Origin: Novosphingobium fuchskuhlense
Lineage (GTDB): Bacteria > Pseudomonadota > Alphaproteobacteria > Sphingomonadales > Sphingomonadaceae
DNA length: 64,000 nt
Assembly: GCF_001519075.1 (NCBI RefSeq)
Contig: NZ_KQ954245.1
Coordinates: 907,552-971,551, forward strand
Direction of reading: 5' to 3'
The notes under the pieces are model-generated. The model saw only the letters and a list, made by a program, of their open reading frames with translations, was not told the DNA's origin and did not search any database. The translations under genes and the position numbers were made by a program. Positions 51,254 to 60,133 of the stretch are shown here, in pieces; the first letter of the stretch is position 1, and every line of letters begins with the position of its first letter.

Positions 51254-52681
51254 ATGGGATTCGAAAGCACCGGGGCGCCGGCGCTGATCGACCTCGAGGA
51301 ACTGCTGGCGACGCGGCTTCTCGTCCAGGGCAACTCTGGCTCGGGCAAGTCGCACCTTCTGCGCCGGCTGCTGGAGCGCAGCGCCGGGCAGGTGCAACAG
51401 ATCATCATCGATCCCGAGGGCGATTTCGTCACGCTTTCGGGCCCTTACGGCCATGTCGCGATCGAGGCGATCGACTACTCCGTCGCCGAGATCACCCACT
51501 TCGCCCGCCGGTGCCGCGAGCATCGCACGTCGGTCGTCCTCAGCCTCGAGGGGCTTGAGATGGAAGGGCAGATGCGCTGCGCCGCAGCGTTCCTCATGGG
51601 CCTGTTCGATGCCCCGCGCGAACACTGGTTCCCGGCGCTGGTGGTGGTCGACGAAGCACAGATCTTCGCGCCATCCGCCGGCGCGGAAGTGAGCGAGGAG
51701 GTGCGCCGCGCCTCGCTGGGCGCGATGACCAACCTGATGTCGCGCGGGCGCAAGCGCGGCCTTGCCGGGATCATCGCGACACAGCGCCTCGCCAAACTGT
51801 CCAAGAATGTCGCGGCCGAGGCGAGCAATTTTCTGATGGGGCGCACGTTCCTCGATATCGACATGGCGCGCGCGGCGGATCTGCTCGGCATGGAGCGGCG
51901 GCAGGCCGAAACCATCCGCGATCTGGCGCGCGGGACGTTCCTCGGCCTGGGTCCGGCCATCGCCCGGCGGCCGGTGATGCTGAAGATCGGGCCGGTCGAA
52001 ACCTCGGCGCGCAGCAGCAGCCCGGTGCTGGTTCCCCTGCCCCAGGCGCCTGCGCCGGACATGCGCGAGTTTCTGCTCGGCGGCCTGGAGGACACGGTCA
52101 TGCCGGCGCCGGTCCCGCTGCCGCGTCCACAGCCGGCTGCCATCGTGCTCGAAGAGCTCGCCCGCCTGCCGCTCGAGCCGGTGATCGAGGAGCCCGCCGA
52201 GCCGGTCGATCCCGAGCCGGTCATGGCATCAGCGCTGCGCGCAATCGCAACCGACGAGGACGCGGCGGGCAAGACGACTTCCGTGCTGTTTCAGGACTTT
52301 CAGGTCCGCTGCCGGATGTTGGGCCTTCGCCAGGCGCCGCTGGACCTCGCAGGCTTCACGCGGCGGCTGGCGGCAGCGCGCGCGGGCATTTTCGAGGGGC
52401 TGGACGAGGCGTGGGCACCGGCGCTGGAAGCCGGCCGCAAGGTGCCGGACGACATGCTCGGCGCCTTCCTGCTGATCGCCCGCGCCGCGAGCGAGAACCG
52501 CCCCTGCCCGAGCGATCAGGAGCTCGCGCTCGTCTATGGCACCAGCTCGCTTGGCCGCGCGCGGCGCCTGCTAAGCTATATGGAAGAGCGCGACATCATC
52601 GTTGCCCGGACCGACCTTTCCGGACGCCGGTCGATCACGATCCCCGCGCTGGGCTGGACCACCTTGCCCACCGAAGCCTGA
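51254..52681 (+). CDS. HerA-like (DUF87) ATP-binding protein with C-terminal extension
   Basis: 475 residues from ATG 51254, chosen for its AAGG ribosome-binding site; ATG 51236 or 51224 would add 6 or 10 residues. Walker A GNSGSGKSH (about residue 26), Walker B PALVVVDEAQ (about 130), and SRGRKRGLAGIIATQRLAK, an arginine-finger/sensor region, match the HerA/FtsK-like helicase group. After about residue 235 there is a Pro-rich linker and a C-terminal helical domain ending in LGRARRLLSYMEERDIIV, which looks like a winged-helix DNA-binding module. There is no NurA partner. Function unknown; DNA processing or a plasmid/defence role are possibilities. Stops one base away from the convergent chemoreceptor gene. 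Confidence 0.75.
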   Translation: MGFESTGAPALIDLEELLATRLLVQGNSGSGKSHLLRRLLERSAGQVQQIIIDPEGDFVTLSGPYGHVAIEAIDYSVAEITHFARRCREHRTSVVLSLEGLEMEGQMRCAAAFLMGLFDAPREHWFPALVVVDEAQIFAPSAGAEVSEEVRRASLGAMTNLMSRGRKRGLAGIIATQRLAKLSKNVAAEASNFLMGRTFLDIDMARAADLLGMERRQAETIRDLARGTFLGLGPAIARRPVMLKIGPVETSARSSSPVLVPLPQAPAPDMREFLLGGLEDTVMPAPVPLPRPQPAAIVLEELARLPLEPVIEEPAEPVDPEPVMASALRAIATDEDAAGKTTSVLFQDFQVRCRMLGLRQAPLDLAGFTRRLAAARAGIFEGLDEAWAPALEAGRKVPDDMLGAFLLIARAASENRPCPSDQELALVYGTSSLGRARRLLSYMEERDIIVARTDLSGRRSITIPALGWTTLPTEA

Positions 52682-52682
52682 T

Positions 52683-54524
52683 TCAGAATTCGTCCCAATC
52701 CGCATCCAGCGCCAACGCACCGCTGACCGGCGGAGCGGCGGGTGTAGCGGGTGCAGCAACCTTCGGACGGGGCGGCGAAATCGCAACGCGGACCGGCACA
52801 GCGGCCCCAAGGCGGGCCACCGGAGCGGAGCGCCGCTCGCGCCCGATGGTGAAGCTGGCGAAAGCCTGGCTCAGCTGATTGGCTTCCTGCGTCAGGTTCT
52901 TGGTCGCTGCATTCGTTTCCTCGACCATTGCCGCATTCTGCTGGGTCATCTGATCCATCGCGCCAATGGCGAGGTTGATCTTGCGCAGGTCGGCGCTCTG
53001 CTCGCTGGCAGTCTTGGCAATGGTCGAAATCGAGGCCGTGACCGTGCTGACACGGCCAATGATCGCCTCGAGCGCGGCGCCCGTTTCATTGACCAGCGAC
53101 ACGCCGGATTCGACATGGCTGGTGACCGCTGCAACGCGCTGCTTGATCGCCCCAGCCGCCTCTGTGGCCCGCAGAGCGAGCGCGCGCACCTCGGATGCAA
53201 CGACGGCAAAGCCCTTGCCCGCCTCGCCCGCACGCGCCGCCTCGACCCCGGCGTTGAGCGCGAGGAGATTGGTCTGGAACGCGATCCCGTCGATCAGCGC
53301 GGTGATGTCTGAAATCTCCGTGCTGGCCCGCGCGACATTGTCCATCGCCTCGATCGCGCGGCCGACAATCCGACCACCGCCTTCGGCCTCGCCGCGCGCC
53401 TCGACCATGGATTCGCTCACGTTGGCGGCGATCTTGGCGTAGTTCTCTATCTGGGTGGTCAGGTGGTCCATCGCGCTGGAGGACGCCTGCAGGCTGGCCG
53501 CCTGCTGCTCGCTGCGGCTGGCAAGATCGGTGGTCGCCTGCTGGATTTCGCTCGAGGTCAGATTGATCGCGACGATGCTGTCCTGCACGATCCCCATCGC
53601 TTCGCACAGGCGCGCCATGGCCTCGTTGAAGTCGTCGGCAAGGGTCTGGAAAGCGGGCGGCACTGTCCCGATACGTACGGACAGATCGGCTTGTGCCACC
53701 GCGGCAAGCCGTTCGCCGATCAGCGCCATGGCCTTCTCGCGATCCGCCACCGCGCGGGCGCGCTCCAGCGCGGCATCGCGGAACACCATGACGGCACGGG
53801 CCATGTCGCCCAGTTCATCAGCGCGGTCGGCGCCCGGGATCGGCGCATCGCTGCGTCCGCCGGCCAGCGCCGACATCGTCTGTGTAAGCGCGCCGATCGG
53901 CTGCGCGATGGCGTTTGACAGCCGCCGCGCAAGGAGGAAAGCGAGGCCGATGAGCGCGCTGCCGCCCAGCACGAGAGCGATCCACGCAAACGTGATCGCC
54001 CAGTCCTGCCGCGCGGTCTCCTCCTTGATCGCCTTGATCTTGGTGTCCCTGATCGCGCGCAGCGGCAGGACGGCATCGGTGACCAGCACGGCCTTGCCAG
54101 CGGCGCGGATGGCATCTTGCGCGGCATCGCGCTGGCCCGAGCGCACGAGGGCAACATACTTGTCACCCCAGTTCGCCCGCCACTTCAGCGTTTCGGCGCG
54201 CGACTTGAGCAGCAGGTCCCTGAGCTCCGGCTCGGTCAGCTGCGCCTCGAGCCCGGCGGAGGCCTTGTCGTATTCGTCGCGCCCTTCGTAATAGGACTTC
54301 AGATAGCTCTCGTCGGCTGTGACGAGAAAGCCGCGCAGCTGGCTGTTCTGGCGCAGCAGCGCGGTTTCCAGCGTCAGCGCATCGGCGAGAACATCCTGGC
54401 TGGCGGTATTGCGCGCCGTCACGCTCGACACCATGGCGAGGCTCACGCCGAAAACGATCATCATCACCGCAGCGGTGGCGATGAGCGATATGAACGACAG
54501 ACCAAGACGGCGGGGAATGCTCAT
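52683..54524 (-). CDS. Methyl-accepting chemotaxis protein
   Basis: About 613 residues from ATG 54524; TTG 54545 or GTG 54536 are alternatives. A transmembrane helix near the start, a periplasmic sensor of about 150 residues (four-helix-bundle type, with EKxxx-rich helices), TM2 (about 180-200), a HAMP domain (about 200-260) and the cytoplasmic signalling domain with the conserved tip [20 protein letters not shown]. The protein ends with DWDEF, resembling the NWE(T/S)F-type pentapeptide that tethers CheR/CheB. It signals to CheA through CheW. The upstream TonB receptor gene on the same strand is separated by a strong hairpin. Confidence 0.9.
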   Translation of the reverse strand: MSIPRRLGLSFISLIATAAVMMIVFGVSLAMVSSVTARNTASQDVLADALTLETALLRQNSQLRGFLVTADESYLKSYYEGRDEYDKASAGLEAQLTEPELRDLLLKSRAETLKWRANWGDKYVALVRSGQRDAAQDAIRAAGKAVLVTDAVLPLRAIRDTKIKAIKEETARQDWAITFAWIALVLGGSALIGLAFLLARRLSNAIAQPIGALTQTMSALAGGRSDAPIPGADRADELGDMARAVMVFRDAALERARAVADREKAMALIGERLAAVAQADLSVRIGTVPPAFQTLADDFNEAMARLCEAMGIVQDSIVAINLTSSEIQQATTDLASRSEQQAASLQASSSAMDHLTTQIENYAKIAANVSESMVEARGEAEGGGRIVGRAIEAMDNVARASTEISDITALIDGIAFQTNLLALNAGVEAARAGEAGKGFAVVASEVRALALRATEAAGAIKQRVAAVTSHVESGVSLVNETGAALEAIIGRVSTVTASISTIAKTASEQSADLRKINLAIGAMDQMTQQNAAMVEETNAATKNLTQEANQLSQAFASFTIGRERRSAPVARLGAAVPVRVAISPPRPKVAAPATPAAPPVSGALALDADWDEF

Positions 54525-54566
54525 ACGGTCGAACACGGGTCCCAATTTCCTTGATTGACGGGAGCT

Positions 54567-54602
54567 CCGGCCGTCCGCCCCGGATCAGGGACGGACGGCC
54601 GG
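54567..54602 (-). terminator. Hairpin between TonB receptor and chemoreceptor genes
   Basis: CCGGCCGTCCG (54567-54577) and CGGACGGCCGG (54592-54602) form a perfect 11-bp stem with a 14-nt loop, directly after the TonB receptor stop. No T-run, so it may be a partial terminator or mRNA 3' stabiliser. Confidence 0.6.
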
Positions 54603-54607
54603 AAGCA

Positions 54608-57121
54608 TCAGAACGAGAAACGGATCGAACCGGTCACGGTGCGCCCGTTCATGACTTGCGCATTGGTGAGCCCGCCTGCCGGGATGACTGCCGAGGCGAG
54701 CTGGACGATCGCCAGCTTGTCGAACACGTTGAAAGCATTGACCGAAACCTGCAGCCGCTCGGTCGGCCGCACCTGCAGGAACGGGCTGACCAGCACATAG
54801 CCCGGCTGCTTGAGAATATTGCTGTCCTGCGCAAAGCTCTCGGCGGTGCCGTTGACCACCGCGCCCACGGTCACCTTATTCAACTCGAATTGCGGACGGG
54901 CCTGCCAGAAGAACGTCGGGATGTGCCGTGGCCGGTTCCCCTCGAGCGTGGAATCGGTGCGGTCCTTGCCGATCTTGGCGTCGACCCAGGTCGCGCCGAC
55001 TGTCAGCGCGAAGGGACCCTTTCGCACTTCGCCTTCGAACTCGACGCCCTTCGCGGTGTAGGTCCGGTCGATCGGGATGACGATGACCTGACCTTTGTTG
55101 TCCGCGCCGATCTGGTAATTGCGATCGCTGGTCGAGGCCCAGAAGCCGGTAACATAGGCCGTCACACCGCCCTGGCGATACTTGATACCGCCTTCGGCCT
55201 GCTTGACCGGCGTGTAGGCGGTCGAGGGATCAAAGAGCTTGCCGGTGGCCGTATTGAGCGAGCCGGCGCCGAGGATGCGTTCGGCATTGGCACGGCCGCC
55301 ACGGCTGTAGCGCGCGAATGCGGAGAGGGTTTCGGCAAAGCGGTAGTTCACGCCGGCCGAGTACGAGAGGTAGTCATAATCATAATCGACCACGGCCGCC
55401 CGACCCAGCGGCAGGATCGCCACCTTGGTCTCGGCTACACTCACCGTTCCGTCGCCATCGACGTCGACAGCGGCCACGCCCTGGCCCTGCAGCGAGGCGG
55501 AAAAGATGTTGCCGGTAACCTTGCCCTTGTCCCAGCGCAGGCTGCCGCCGACCGAGAGCTTGCCGACCTGGTAGTTGACCGAGCCGTAGGGCGCCATGAT
55601 CCTGTAATCGAGATCATAGTGGTTGTGGTACGCGGAAACCGGCACGCCGAAGCCGAAGCCATAGGCATAGATGCTGTTATTGCTCAATTTCGTGCCGCCC
55701 GCGCTGGTGAGGTCAAGCGGCAGGTTGCGGCCGCCGCCGGACAGGTCGTTGAGCGTGTTCGCAAAGTTCCAGTACATGTCGACCGTCTGCGAGGCGAGGT
55801 AGAGCCCCGCCGTCGTGGTCAGCTTGCCGCTGCCCGCCTGCCATACGTGGCTGGCGCGCAGGTCGTTGGTGACATTGTCGATCTTGTTGAGCCGTGCCCC
55901 GATCTTGATCGAAAGCGCCGCCAGCGCGGCCGGGTTGAACGGCTGTCCCGCCGCCGGACCCGCGGCATAGGTGAAGCCGGCCCCCGGACCACCAAGCAAC
56001 GTGCCGAGCACAGCGCCGGGCGCTGTCACCATCGGGATCGTTTCATTGTATTCGCCGCTGATCCCCGAGTAGCGGAAGCGGTTGCTCACGCTCCACCCGG
56101 CAAGATCGTCCTGGACTTCAAAGCCGACCGACTTGCTGATTCCGCGCAGACCGGTGCGTCCGTCGTACGTGGTGCGCGCGTTCTGTTCGTCGAGCCCGGG
56201 ATAGCGCGCGGTGTAGGGCGATTCATAGGTATCGCCCTGCACGCTGTTGCCCGGAAGATCCTGCACCACCGGCTTGTCGTTGGTACCCGTCAACAGCACC
56301 GGGTAGAGCGAATAGTTGGGCTGCCGATCATCGAGATACTTGCCATAGAAGCGGATATAGCCGCCTTCGAACTGCTTGGTGACGTTGAGTTTCACCTGCC
56401 CGCCGCGGAAACCGGTGTAGCCGATGCGGCGCGGACCCTCGCCGTCGCGATAGAAGCCGCCGACGTGGAAGCGCCAACCGCCGCCGAGCGGGCTGCCATA
56501 GGCGAAATCAACGCGCTTGAGATCATAGCCAAGGCCGCTCGACAGCTGGACGGTGCCGCCCTCCGTCTCACCGGTTTTCGAGATGAAATTGACGACGCCG
56601 CCCGGGGAGTTCGATGCGAAGGTAGAGGCCGAACCCCCGCGGATTGCCTGGACCTGCGAAAGCGAAAGGTCGGCCCGGAGGAATTGATCAGCCGAAGCGA
56701 AGTGGAGATCGCCAAATTCGAGCACGGGAAGCCCGTCTTCCTGCAACTGCAGGAACTTCGACCCGTCCGCCGAGAGCGGCAGACCGCGCACGGTGATCGA
56801 CGAAAAGCCGTCGACATCGCTGGTCTCGGCGCGGATGCCGGGAATGTTCTGCATGATCCCTGCCACCGAGCTTACCGACAACTTGGGCAGATCGGTCTCG
56901 TCGATCACGCTGGCCGAGATCGCGGTATCGAGCAGGTCGCGGCCCTTGGCAACGCCGGTGCTGAAGGCCTTTGCGGCCGGCTTGGCAATCTCCTTGCGCA
57001 CCGGATCGGAGGCAGGCGCCTTCGCGGCAGCAGCACCTTCGCCCGCAGCCGTTTCGGCGAGCGCAGGGGTGGCAAGGGACGTTGCGAGAAGAGTAGACGC
57101 CAGAAGATGGGAAAGTCGCAT
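54608..57121 (-). CDS. TonB-dependent outer-membrane receptor
   Basis: 837 residues. Signal peptide (about 1-22, ATPALA), plug domain (about 65-180) with the usual SVAGIMQNIPGIRAE and IRGGSASTFASNSPGGVVNFISK motifs, then a 22-strand barrel that ends GSIRFSF, with a terminal Phe as required by the BAM machinery. An insert with D553, D555, D557 and E564 matches a 12-residue EF-hand calcium loop (DVDGDGTVSVAE) and lies in a predicted extracellular loop. TonB receptors import siderophores, vitamins, sugars or metals; the ligand is not predictable. It is divergent from the DUF2332-like gene; a hairpin separates it from the chemoreceptor. Confidence 0.88.
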   Translation of the reverse strand: MRLSHLLASTLLATSLATPALAETAAGEGAAAAKAPASDPVRKEIAKPAAKAFSTGVAKGRDLLDTAISASVIDETDLPKLSVSSVAGIMQNIPGIRAETSDVDGFSSITVRGLPLSADGSKFLQLQEDGLPVLEFGDLHFASADQFLRADLSLSQVQAIRGGSASTFASNSPGGVVNFISKTGETEGGTVQLSSGLGYDLKRVDFAYGSPLGGGWRFHVGGFYRDGEGPRRIGYTGFRGGQVKLNVTKQFEGGYIRFYGKYLDDRQPNYSLYPVLLTGTNDKPVVQDLPGNSVQGDTYESPYTARYPGLDEQNARTTYDGRTGLRGISKSVGFEVQDDLAGWSVSNRFRYSGISGEYNETIPMVTAPGAVLGTLLGGPGAGFTYAAGPAAGQPFNPAALAALSIKIGARLNKIDNVTNDLRASHVWQAGSGKLTTTAGLYLASQTVDMYWNFANTLNDLSGGGRNLPLDLTSAGGTKLSNNSIYAYGFGFGVPVSAYHNHYDLDYRIMAPYGSVNYQVGKLSVGGSLRWDKGKVTGNIFSASLQGQGVAAVDVDGDGTVSVAETKVAILPLGRAAVVDYDYDYLSYSAGVNYRFAETLSAFARYSRGGRANAERILGAGSLNTATGKLFDPSTAYTPVKQAEGGIKYRQGGVTAYVTGFWASTSDRNYQIGADNKGQVIVIPIDRTYTAKGVEFEGEVRKGPFALTVGATWVDAKIGKDRTDSTLEGNRPRHIPTFFWQARPQFELNKVTVGAVVNGTAESFAQDSNILKQPGYVLVSPFLQVRPTERLQVSVNAFNVFDKLAIVQLASAVIPAGGLTNAQVMNGRTVTGSIRFSF

Positions 57122-57338
57122 GGATGAACCTCGTCAAGGGATGACAAGGGAGCCACTTAAGCCGGGCCCGTTAAGGGTGGAGCGCCGGGCCATTACGCAT
57201 TTGCCCGGTGGAAGCGTCCCGGATTCAGGGAACTATTTCACCGGGATACGAAGTGTCCCGTAGCCGGTGCTGCCAGCATGTTTGCGACAAACGGATAGAT
57301 CGGGGCAACCACAACCGGGTCCAGAAAGCATCGCGTCC

Positions 57339-58484
57339 GTGCACCACTCCGCCCTTGCCGCAACCCCGTCCGTTTCCGCCGATCCGGCCCCGCGCGCAGA
57401 GGCGCAACTGGCGGTGGAGGCCGCCAAGGCCCGCGCATTCGGCAAGGCCTTCGTGGCCGCCGTGCTCGACAGCCTTGGACGCACCTTGTGCGCGGCGCCC
57501 ACGGTCGCGCGCACAATCGAGACATGGCCGGGCGACCTTGCCAGCGCCGGCGTGATCTTCCGGCTGACTGCCGGGCTCCACGCGCTCGCCCGCTCGCAGC
57601 AGTTCCCCATGCTGCACGCGCTCTACCGCGATGCCGGTGCGGCGACCGTGCCCGACCCTGTACAGTTCGATCTCGCCGTCACGCAGGCGCTGGTACTGGG
57701 GGAGGACGCCCTGCTCGCATGGCTGCGCGGCCCGACCCAGACCAACGAAGTTGCCCGGATCGCAGGGCTGGCCGCAGTTCTGGCCGACCTGTCCGCAGCG
57801 CAACCCCTGCCCTGCCGCATTCTTGAACTGGGCTCCAGCGCAGGCCTTAACCTCAATCTGGCGCACTACGCCATCACAGTCGGCGCGGTCGAACTGGGGA
57901 AGACCGGCAGCGCGGTGCGGATTGCCCCGCGCTGGTCCGGTCCCTCACCCGCCGCGGGCCCTGTCATGATCGCCGGCGCGCGGGGGGTCGACCTGTGCCC
58001 GCTCGATGTGGCGCACCCGGGCGATGCAGACCGCCTCCACGCCTATGTCTGGCCAGGCGAAAGGGCCCGCACGCAGCGGCTGGGTGCCGCCATCGCACTG
58101 GCGCGCCGGCACCGGCCGCGCGTGGATGCAGCCAGTGCGGCGGCATGGCTGGAACAGCAGCTGGAATCCCCCCAGCTGGCCGGCGAACGCCGCGTCGTGT
58201 TTCACGCGATGACGCTGCAATACATGCCGCCGGCGGACCGCGCGCGGATCGACCGGCTCCTCGCGGATGCCGGAGCGCAGGCCAGTCCGGCGCGGCCGCT
58301 GGCGCGCGTCGCCATCGAATGGAACGCCGCGCGCAGCGATGTCGAAGTGTTGGTAACCTGCTGGGACGGCCGCCCGCAGGACGGGACCACGACGCTCGCC
58401 GCGCGGTGCCATCCCTATGCCGAGTGGTTCGACTGGATCGGCCTTGGCCGCGCCTCCCCGACCCGTGACGAGCCCGGTAACTAG
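57339..58484 (+). CDS. DUF2332 family protein
   Basis: 381 residues from GTG 57339; an in-frame GTG at 57267 would add 24 residues. It reads FRLTAGLHALARSQQFPMLHALY, then ILELGSSAGLNLN (a methyltransferase-like SAM-binding strand), YVWPGERARTQRL and VVFHAMTLQYM. This is the pattern of DUF2332 proteins, which are common in alphaproteobacteria and actinobacteria and have no established function; the GSSAGLN motif suggests a Rossmann-like methyltransferase fold. Its stop shares CTAG with the convergent carboxylase gene. Confidence 0.72.
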   Translation: MHHSALAATPSVSADPAPRAEAQLAVEAAKARAFGKAFVAAVLDSLGRTLCAAPTVARTIETWPGDLASAGVIFRLTAGLHALARSQQFPMLHALYRDAGAATVPDPVQFDLAVTQALVLGEDALLAWLRGPTQTNEVARIAGLAAVLADLSAAQPLPCRILELGSSAGLNLNLAHYAITVGAVELGKTGSAVRIAPRWSGPSPAAGPVMIAGARGVDLCPLDVAHPGDADRLHAYVWPGERARTQRLGAAIALARRHRPRVDAASAAAWLEQQLESPQLAGERRVVFHAMTLQYMPPADRARIDRLLADAGAQASPARPLARVAIEWNAARSDVEVLVTCWDGRPQDGTTTLAARCHPYAEWFDWIGLGRASPTRDEPGN

Positions 58485-60001
58485 CCGCTCAGCCTGGACC
58501 AAGCCAGTTCGGCAAATTCGCACAGCAGCGGGCGGGTCTCGCGCGGGTCGATGATGTCTTCCACCGCATAGCGTTCGGCCGTGCGGAAGGGTGAGCGGAC
58601 CCTGTTCAGCCGCTCGCGGACCATCGCAAGGTGCGCGGCGGGGTCTTCGGCCTGTTCAAGCTCCGCCTTGTAGGCCACTTCGATCCCGCCTTCGATCGGC
58701 AGGCTGCCCCAATCGCCGGACGGCCAGGCGAAGCGGTACTGGAACGCATCGGCATTGCTCATGGCGCTGCCGGCAATGCCATAGGCACGCCGCACGATGA
58801 CCGAGGCGAGCGGGACGGTGGCGCGGTAGATCGCGTTCATCGCCTGCACCCCGTAGCGGATCGTGCCGCTGGTTTCGGCGGCAAGACCGATCATGAAGCC
58901 GGGATTGTCAACGAGGTGGATGATCGGCAGGCGGAACTGGTCGGCCAGCTTGACGAAACGTTCGACCTTCTCGGACGTGCGCGCTTCCCACGATCCACCG
59001 AGGAACGAGGGGTCGCTGGCGAGCAGCGCCACCGGCCAACCGTCGAACCGGGCAAAGGCGGTGATCGCGGCGCGGCCCCAGAGCCGGCCCATCTCGAACA
59101 CACTGCCTTTGTCGGCCACCGCTTCGACCACCTTGCGCATCGAATAGACCTGCTTGGGATCGCGCGGCACGGCGGAGAGCAGGAAATCCTCGCGGCGGTC
59201 CACCGGATCGCCCGGCGCGGTGCGGGGAGCGGGCTGGCCGACACGGCTCGGCAGATAGGAAAGGAAGCGGCGCGCGCGCTGGAACGCCTCGGCCTCGCTC
59301 GCCACTTCGTCGTCGACCACGCCGTTGCGGGTGTGGATCGCGCTGCCGCCGAGGCTTTCCTTGTCGCTCGCCTCGCCCAGCGCCTCGACCACCGCCGGCC
59401 CGGCCGCGAAAAGCTGCGAGAGGCCTTTGACCATCAGCGAATAGTGGCTCGCCACGACCCGCGCCGCGCCCAGCCCGGCTGTCGGCCCGAGGGCAAGGGC
59501 AACCACCGGCACGCTGTCGAGATTGCGGATCACGTCGCCCCAGCCCGGCACGGCGGGCACATACGTTGCGCCGATCTCCTCCAGCGTGCGCACCGATCCG
59601 CCGCCGCCGGTGCCGTCGATCATGCGGATCATGGGGATGCCGAGCGAATGCGCCATCATCTCGCACTGGACAAACTTGCGATGGATCGCCGCATCGGCCG
59701 CACCGCCGCGCACGGTAAAATCGTCGGCCGAGGCGACCACCGGGCGGCCTTCGATGTTGGCGCGGCCAAAAATCAGGTTGGAGGCGCTGAGGTCCGTCAG
59801 CTCTCCGGAGGCGTCATAATGCCCCTTGCCCGCAATCTTGCCGATCTCGCGGAATGATCCGGCATCGACCAGCCCGGCGATCCGCGCCCGCGCATCGAGC
59901 TTGCCGCGCCCGTGCTGGCGCGCGACCTTGTCGGCCCCGCCCATCTTCTCGGCCATGGCCTCGCGGCGGCGCAGTTCCTCTATTTCGGCTTGCCAGGACA
60001 T
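58481..60001 (-). CDS. Acyl-CoA carboxylase carboxyltransferase subunit (AccD/PccB-like)
   Basis: 506 residues from ATG 60001 (GGGAGAG upstream). Both crotonase-fold halves of acyl-CoA carboxyltransferases are seen: the N half with KLDARARIAGLVDAGSF and IRMIDGTGGGGS, and the C half with WPVALLASDPSFLGG, HLVDNPGFMIGLAAE and GIAGSAMSNADAFQYRFAWP. The family transfers CO2 from carboxybiotin to propionyl-CoA, methylcrotonyl-CoA, geranyl-CoA or similar. No biotin carboxylase gene is in the window, so the partner must be elsewhere. Specificity not assigned. Confidence 0.85.
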   Translation of the reverse strand: MSWQAEIEELRRREAMAEKMGGADKVARQHGRGKLDARARIAGLVDAGSFREIGKIAGKGHYDASGELTDLSASNLIFGRANIEGRPVVASADDFTVRGGAADAAIHRKFVQCEMMAHSLGIPMIRMIDGTGGGGSVRTLEEIGATYVPAVPGWGDVIRNLDSVPVVALALGPTAGLGAARVVASHYSLMVKGLSQLFAAGPAVVEALGEASDKESLGGSAIHTRNGVVDDEVASEAEAFQRARRFLSYLPSRVGQPAPRTAPGDPVDRREDFLLSAVPRDPKQVYSMRKVVEAVADKGSVFEMGRLWGRAAITAFARFDGWPVALLASDPSFLGGSWEARTSEKVERFVKLADQFRLPIIHLVDNPGFMIGLAAETSGTIRYGVQAMNAIYRATVPLASVIVRRAYGIAGSAMSNADAFQYRFAWPSGDWGSLPIEGGIEVAYKAELEQAEDPAAHLAMVRERLNRVRSPFRTAERYAVEDIIDPRETRPLLCEFAELAWSRLSG

Positions 60002-60078
60002 CGTTGTCGCTCTCCCACCCCGTGATGTGGCATGTCCAGCCATCGGGGAAAAGAGCCGAAGCGCGCGCAGGCCCGGCA

Positions 60079-60119
60079 AAGCGGAAGAGGTGGCGGGCTT
60101 GGCCGGGCCTCTTCCGCTT
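60079..60119 (-). terminator. Intrinsic terminator of the giant repeat protein gene
   Basis: AAGCGGAAGAGG (60079-60090) and CCTCTTCCGCTT (60108-60119) form a perfect 12-bp stem. Read on the minus strand it follows the giant gene's stop at 60134. A GCCCGGC/GGCCGGGC alternative pairing overlaps it. Confidence 0.75.
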
Positions 60120-60133
60120 GCTGTTCGCCCCGT

